In this document: one piece after another, positions 15,820 to 18,586 of the stretch | Position numbering within the stretch: the first letter of the stretch is position 1 | Layout: each line of letters begins with the position of its first letter | Assembly (NCBI GenBank): GCA_030374735.1 | Contig: JASCIV010000486.1 | Span: 1-18,586 of the forward strand | Direction of reading: 5' to 3' | DNA from: Gracilaria caudata | Taxonomy: Eukaryota > Rhodophyta > Florideophyceae > Gracilariales > Gracilariaceae | DNA length: 18,586 nt | The notes under the pieces: generated by a model | What the model saw: only the letters and a program-made list of their open reading frames with translations | Database searches by the model: none | What the model was told of the DNA's origin: nothing | Translations under genes and position numbers: made by a program

Positions 15820-16419
15820 AAGCAATGAGTGTAACGAGAAGCCCGGTTCGGATGATTTCAAAAAAAGGGAATTTCGTGCCCTACACGTCACGCATTTCAT
15901 CAAATTTTAAACATCATTATCGTGTAGACGTTGGGTTTGCTCCTTTGAGCGATCTTCTTTATTGGAGGCTCCTTCAACCGCAGAAGCAGGCGTTCGTAGT
16001 GGGCTTGCGATAAAAATCGCAGCCCGAAACCGAACGCAGCGACGTCAACAAACGTCTCTGGAGCCCTGAGAAATATCGGGCGAGAGAGAAACGGAAACAA
16101 AAAGAAAACGCAAGCCAGAGCAAGTCACGGAGGTGTGCTGCGGTAGGCCACAACTCTTCGACGCTCCCGCGGCCGCGGAAGAAGGCAAAAGCTTTGCAGC
16201 TGCGCCGGCATTGCAGCCTGTACGTGTCCAACGCAGCACCACGGCCTCGATAAACCCACTTCTCGTCCTTCGAAAAACCAATGCCAGTGACCTCAAATTT
16301 AGAGCTTTCGATGTCACTAAATTCACGCTAATAATAACAGTTTCTAATCGCAAAGCTCCGCTTTGCTCTTACGCTCGGTCTCCGAAAGTCATGAAGCAAA
16401 AAACTGGAAAATGATGCTG
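15820..16419. other. Gene-poor stretch with two hairpins
   Basis: No convincing gene. Two strong inverted repeats are present. GGGCTTGCGAT (16001-16011) pairs with ATCGCAGCCC (16016-16025) around AAAA with one bulged T. GCAAAGC (16350-16356) pairs with GCTTTGC (16360-16366) around TCC. Several frames of 60-100 codons overlap on both strands without family features. Confidence 0.4.
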
Positions 16420-16617
16420 TTACAAGTAGCTGTCAGGATACTCAATATTTAGAATCGCTTGGGCGGCGTAGGACAAGGCATCTCTGTCTTTGCAAGTAGC
16501 CTTGAGCCATTTTTCATGAACAATAATATATTGTTGTCTATTCTCTACTTCTGTAAGATAAAGAGCATGACTTAACTCTTTCGACCCTACCCTTCCTACG
16601 GGGCCCATATGGAACAA
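16420..16617 (-). CDS. Small hypothetical ORF
   Basis: This is a 65-codon minus frame with an internal ATG near its start (MGPVGRVGSKELSHALYL). The sequence has a balanced amino-acid mix and helix-like periodicity (EKWLKATCKDRDALSYAAQAIL), which is more protein-like than neighbouring random frames. I recognise no family. It could be a remnant exon. An upstream short ATG frame near 16770 ends by a GTAAAC donor, but its phase does not fit. The evidence is weak. Confidence 0.25.
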   Translation of the reverse strand: MFHMGPVGRVGSKELSHALYLTEVENRQQYIIVHEKWLKATCKDRDALSYAAQAILNIEYPDSYL

Positions 16618-16936
16618 ATGTCTTTGTTAGCGCAAAACTTCGTGGTTTCTAATGCTTTGAATCCGTTTTCATGGGCATGAGTTTCGCTCTTCAAAGTGAG
16701 AAATCATTCATAAAGCAAAAGAACATTATCGCTTTCTTGTTTACTCTGCTTCCTGAGCATCCATGATGATTATTTATTGCGCGTAAAAAGCGATAAAACG
16801 GCTCACCCTGCAACACCGGGTAGGCGATCACTCAACCACCAACGAGGTCTAAAATTCTAAAAATCGTATTGTGCGCTTTGCTCCTCCATTTGGATGACAC
16901 CCGAGAAACGCAGCGCACTCTTCATGCGTATAAAAA
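16618..16936. other. Gap between the small ORF and the transposase-like remnant
   Basis: AT-rich, with no open frame of note and no repeat that matches elsewhere in the window. Confidence 0.35.
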
Positions 16937-17586
16937 TCATGCAGAAACTCCACCTTCGCGAGTATGATGCGCAGAGATCTGCATCAGCTTGGTTACGGCC
17001 ATGCGCACTTCATTCTCCATTTTTTCATCATCCGCTGCGACACAGACTTGCTTGGCTTCCGTCTCAATATCCGTAAACGTAAAATGATCAGTCAGGTCTT
17101 TTAAAGTCAAATACGTAGCCGTTAGTCCAGCGCATGGTACCCTATTTCTTTTCCTTAAATTGCCTGGCTGTACAGTGACAGGAGGACGCCCATAGTCAGG
17201 TATAATATCAACAGCCGTTCGATGGGAATCGAGAAGTTTATTGATCTTGTGCAAAGCAAGAAAAGCCCAACACCTTTCGATTTCACCAATTAGATTGCCG
17301 CGTAGTTGTCTGAATCGCGTCAACGAAGACCATATCGCGGAATATGTCCTTCGATATCACCTGTCTCAATATCCTCCGTTTCCCGATCATCAACGTCCGT
17401 AGAGTGCTTGCTTTTGACCATTTCGACAAAGTGATAATCCATGGGCCATAATCGGCAGATATCAAAGCTTTCCGTGATTTCCTTGGATGAAATGCTTTCC
17501 CAGCCACTCACTCCGAGCATGAGTATGATAGAGCAGCAGAAGCTACAACCAGGATGGTGTTCGGTGGTCGCTTGGCTAGGGAGCAC
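16937..17586 (-). pseudogene. Possible C-terminal remnant of a pogo-like DDE transposase, frameshifted
   Basis: Two minus-strand frames follow each other directly: 17586-17320 (reading ...GWESISSKEITESFDICRLWPMDYHF...) and 17323-16937 (reading ...LRGNLIGEIERCWAFLALHKINKLL...). The first frame ends with TGA just as the second opens with a non-ATG codon, which looks like a single coding trace broken by an indel near 17320. The I-x3-F-x4-(L/I)WP pattern resembles the helix after the DDE domain in pogo/Tigger-type transposases. This is pattern recognition only. The catalytic domain is not present upstream, and no terminal repeats were found. It could also be a remnant of an unrelated gene. Confidence 0.35.
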
Positions 17587-18586
17587 GCAGAGGGCTCAAC
17601 CTAGAAGGTGTAGAAGAGATATCCGAGAGGTGTGAGAAGTACCGATCACGGGGAGGTGCAAGATAGCTGGGTGGCTCACCTGTACCACTTAGTAGGCGTG
17701 GTGGCAGGCGCAGAGAGTGCTAGTGAAACCTGAATGGTACTGGTTATCCTAGAAGGTCGACTATAGAAACGTTAGGGTGGAACACTTAACCAGGAGGTAC
17801 TTACCTTTATTACCGAGGGGGTGGCGACGCCTTCGGGCCGACCTATATGAGGTGAGCGTCGCCCTCCCCTTGCCTCCGCGGCATTACAGCCACGTGGCCA
17901 TCTGGAGGTGCATGGGGAGTTGCATCTCACTAACTAAATATTGTAAAATCAACTACCGAGTATTAAACTAAGATTAGTAGTAAAACACCAACTTGGTCCC
18001 ACGTGGCAGAGTGCCAGCCGCAATGTACCTGGGAGGGCCAACTATATTACAGATCCCCCTCCTAGACGCAGGCACGCCCCGTGGCTGCACTGTCTAGACC
18101 GTTTCGGCATGCCACGGCGCATTGCGAACGGACAACACCGCACCGGTTGACTTGGCCGCGCTACTCTCCGCGTCGCTTCGGTATTGCACTGACGCCCTGC
18201 GGCCGATCACCGAACGGGTAAGAGCCAAGCTCGCCCGTCTACCAACGTGGTGTCGGTCGTGCTCGGATATCTCCAGCGTCACCTCGGGGCTCCGCGTCCA
18301 CTTCATTTCACCTTCTTGGTTCGCGCTCCTCGACGATTGGACGCGCCCGATACTGCTCCGTATTCGGTGTCCGTTTTCCTCCGACTACCTCTCAGGCATC
18401 CCGTCTCTGCGTTGTGTTCGTGTGAGATAGTACGCGCGACGGGGTGGCAGAGCTGACTGTAAAGCGAATCCGAAGCGGTCTTGCGAGCGCGGGGATCCGT
18501 ACGGTGAGCGAGGGGTGACGGCGGAGGTGCGGGACTGTACGGCACAGTGCGCGAAAGCGGTAACACCGAGCGGTCGCGGGTAGAGT
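17587..18586. other. Unassigned, GC-rich right end of the window
   Basis: Composition becomes clearly GC- and CpG-richer, above all after about 18000. Frames of 60-100 codons occur on both strands but are Arg/Ser/Pro-rich, mutually overlapping and without motifs, so I call none. A long imperfect hairpin lies at 17815-17870. The sharp change in composition suggests another repeat element or a different gene domain beginning here and continuing past the edge. Confidence 0.4.
17815..17870. other. Imperfect long hairpin
   Basis: GGCGACGC (17823-17830) pairs exactly with GCGTCGCC (17856-17863), and the flanking G-rich and C-rich tracts extend the stem with few mismatches. The loop is about 25 bases. 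The role is unknown; it could be a repeat-element structure or a chance GC-rich fold. Confidence 0.5.

Noticed and set aside
16133..16414. 93-codon plus frame as a gene
   Set aside because: There is no domain, it has overlapping frames of similar length on the other strand, and it contains a strong hairpin.
17655..17715. Resemblance of GGCGTGGTGGCAGGCGC and nearby GGCTCACCTGTA to primate Alu / 7SL RNA
   Set aside because: The matches are short and out of the Alu order, there is no proper A/B box pair or poly(A) tail, and the surrounding sequence does not fit 7SL.
18000..18460. Copia-like LTR with a TGG-type primer-binding site (GTGGCAGAG at about 18004 and 18442)
   Set aside because: No TG...CA boundaries, no second LTR and no gag or pol frame are visible in the window.

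Overview
This window is eukaryotic nuclear DNA. The evidence is a short GT-AG intron with a GTAAGT donor and a CTAAC branch-like site, AATAAA poly(A) signals after two genes, an intronless Pol III-type tRNA gene with T-run terminators, and two or three families of eukaryotic transposons. The host genes are long, mostly intron-free and closely spaced, and two encode secreted proteins. That fits a compact, transposon-invaded algal genome. A red alga is my best guess, but this is inference and I cannot name a species.

Bases 1-7258 are transposon territory. A PIF/Harbinger DDE transposase frame runs off the left edge on the minus strand (1-887). Next to it is a complete-ended Mutator-like element (MULE) at 1274-7249. 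It has terminal inverted repeats of about 237 bp and a perfect 9-bp target-site duplication, TAAAGGTAC, at 1265-1273 and 7250-7258. It carries two plus-strand genes. The first is a Ulp1-type (C48) SUMO-protease-like gene followed by a FAR1/GCM1-like zinc finger. The second is a MULE transposase with its own zinc finger, the visible D...D part of the DDE core, a SWIM finger and a detached basic tail. Both genes are broken by stops and frameshifts, so this copy is probably dead although its ends are well preserved.

Bases 7259-15600 hold the host genes, all on the minus strand. The first is a secreted 562-residue protein that appears to join an ABM-type monooxygenase fold, an SRPBCC/polyketide-cyclase fold and a SnoaL/NTF2 fold (7451-9139). 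The second is a two-exon type I metacaspase without a prodomain (10343-11313). The third is tRNA-Pro(UGG) (11701-11772). The fourth is a secreted 1163-residue heparinase II/III-family protein with a Ser/Pro linker and a C-terminal extension (11850-15341). Nothing suggests these form one pathway.

Bases 15600-18586 are gene-poor. They contain a 47-bp retroposon tail flanked by a 14-bp target-site duplication (15745-15819), a frameshifted remnant that may be the C-terminus of a pogo-like transposase (16937-17586), a small hypothetical ORF, and a GC-rich right end I cannot assign.

The two items most worth following are the three-fold secreted protein and the MULE that carries a Ulp1 protease.
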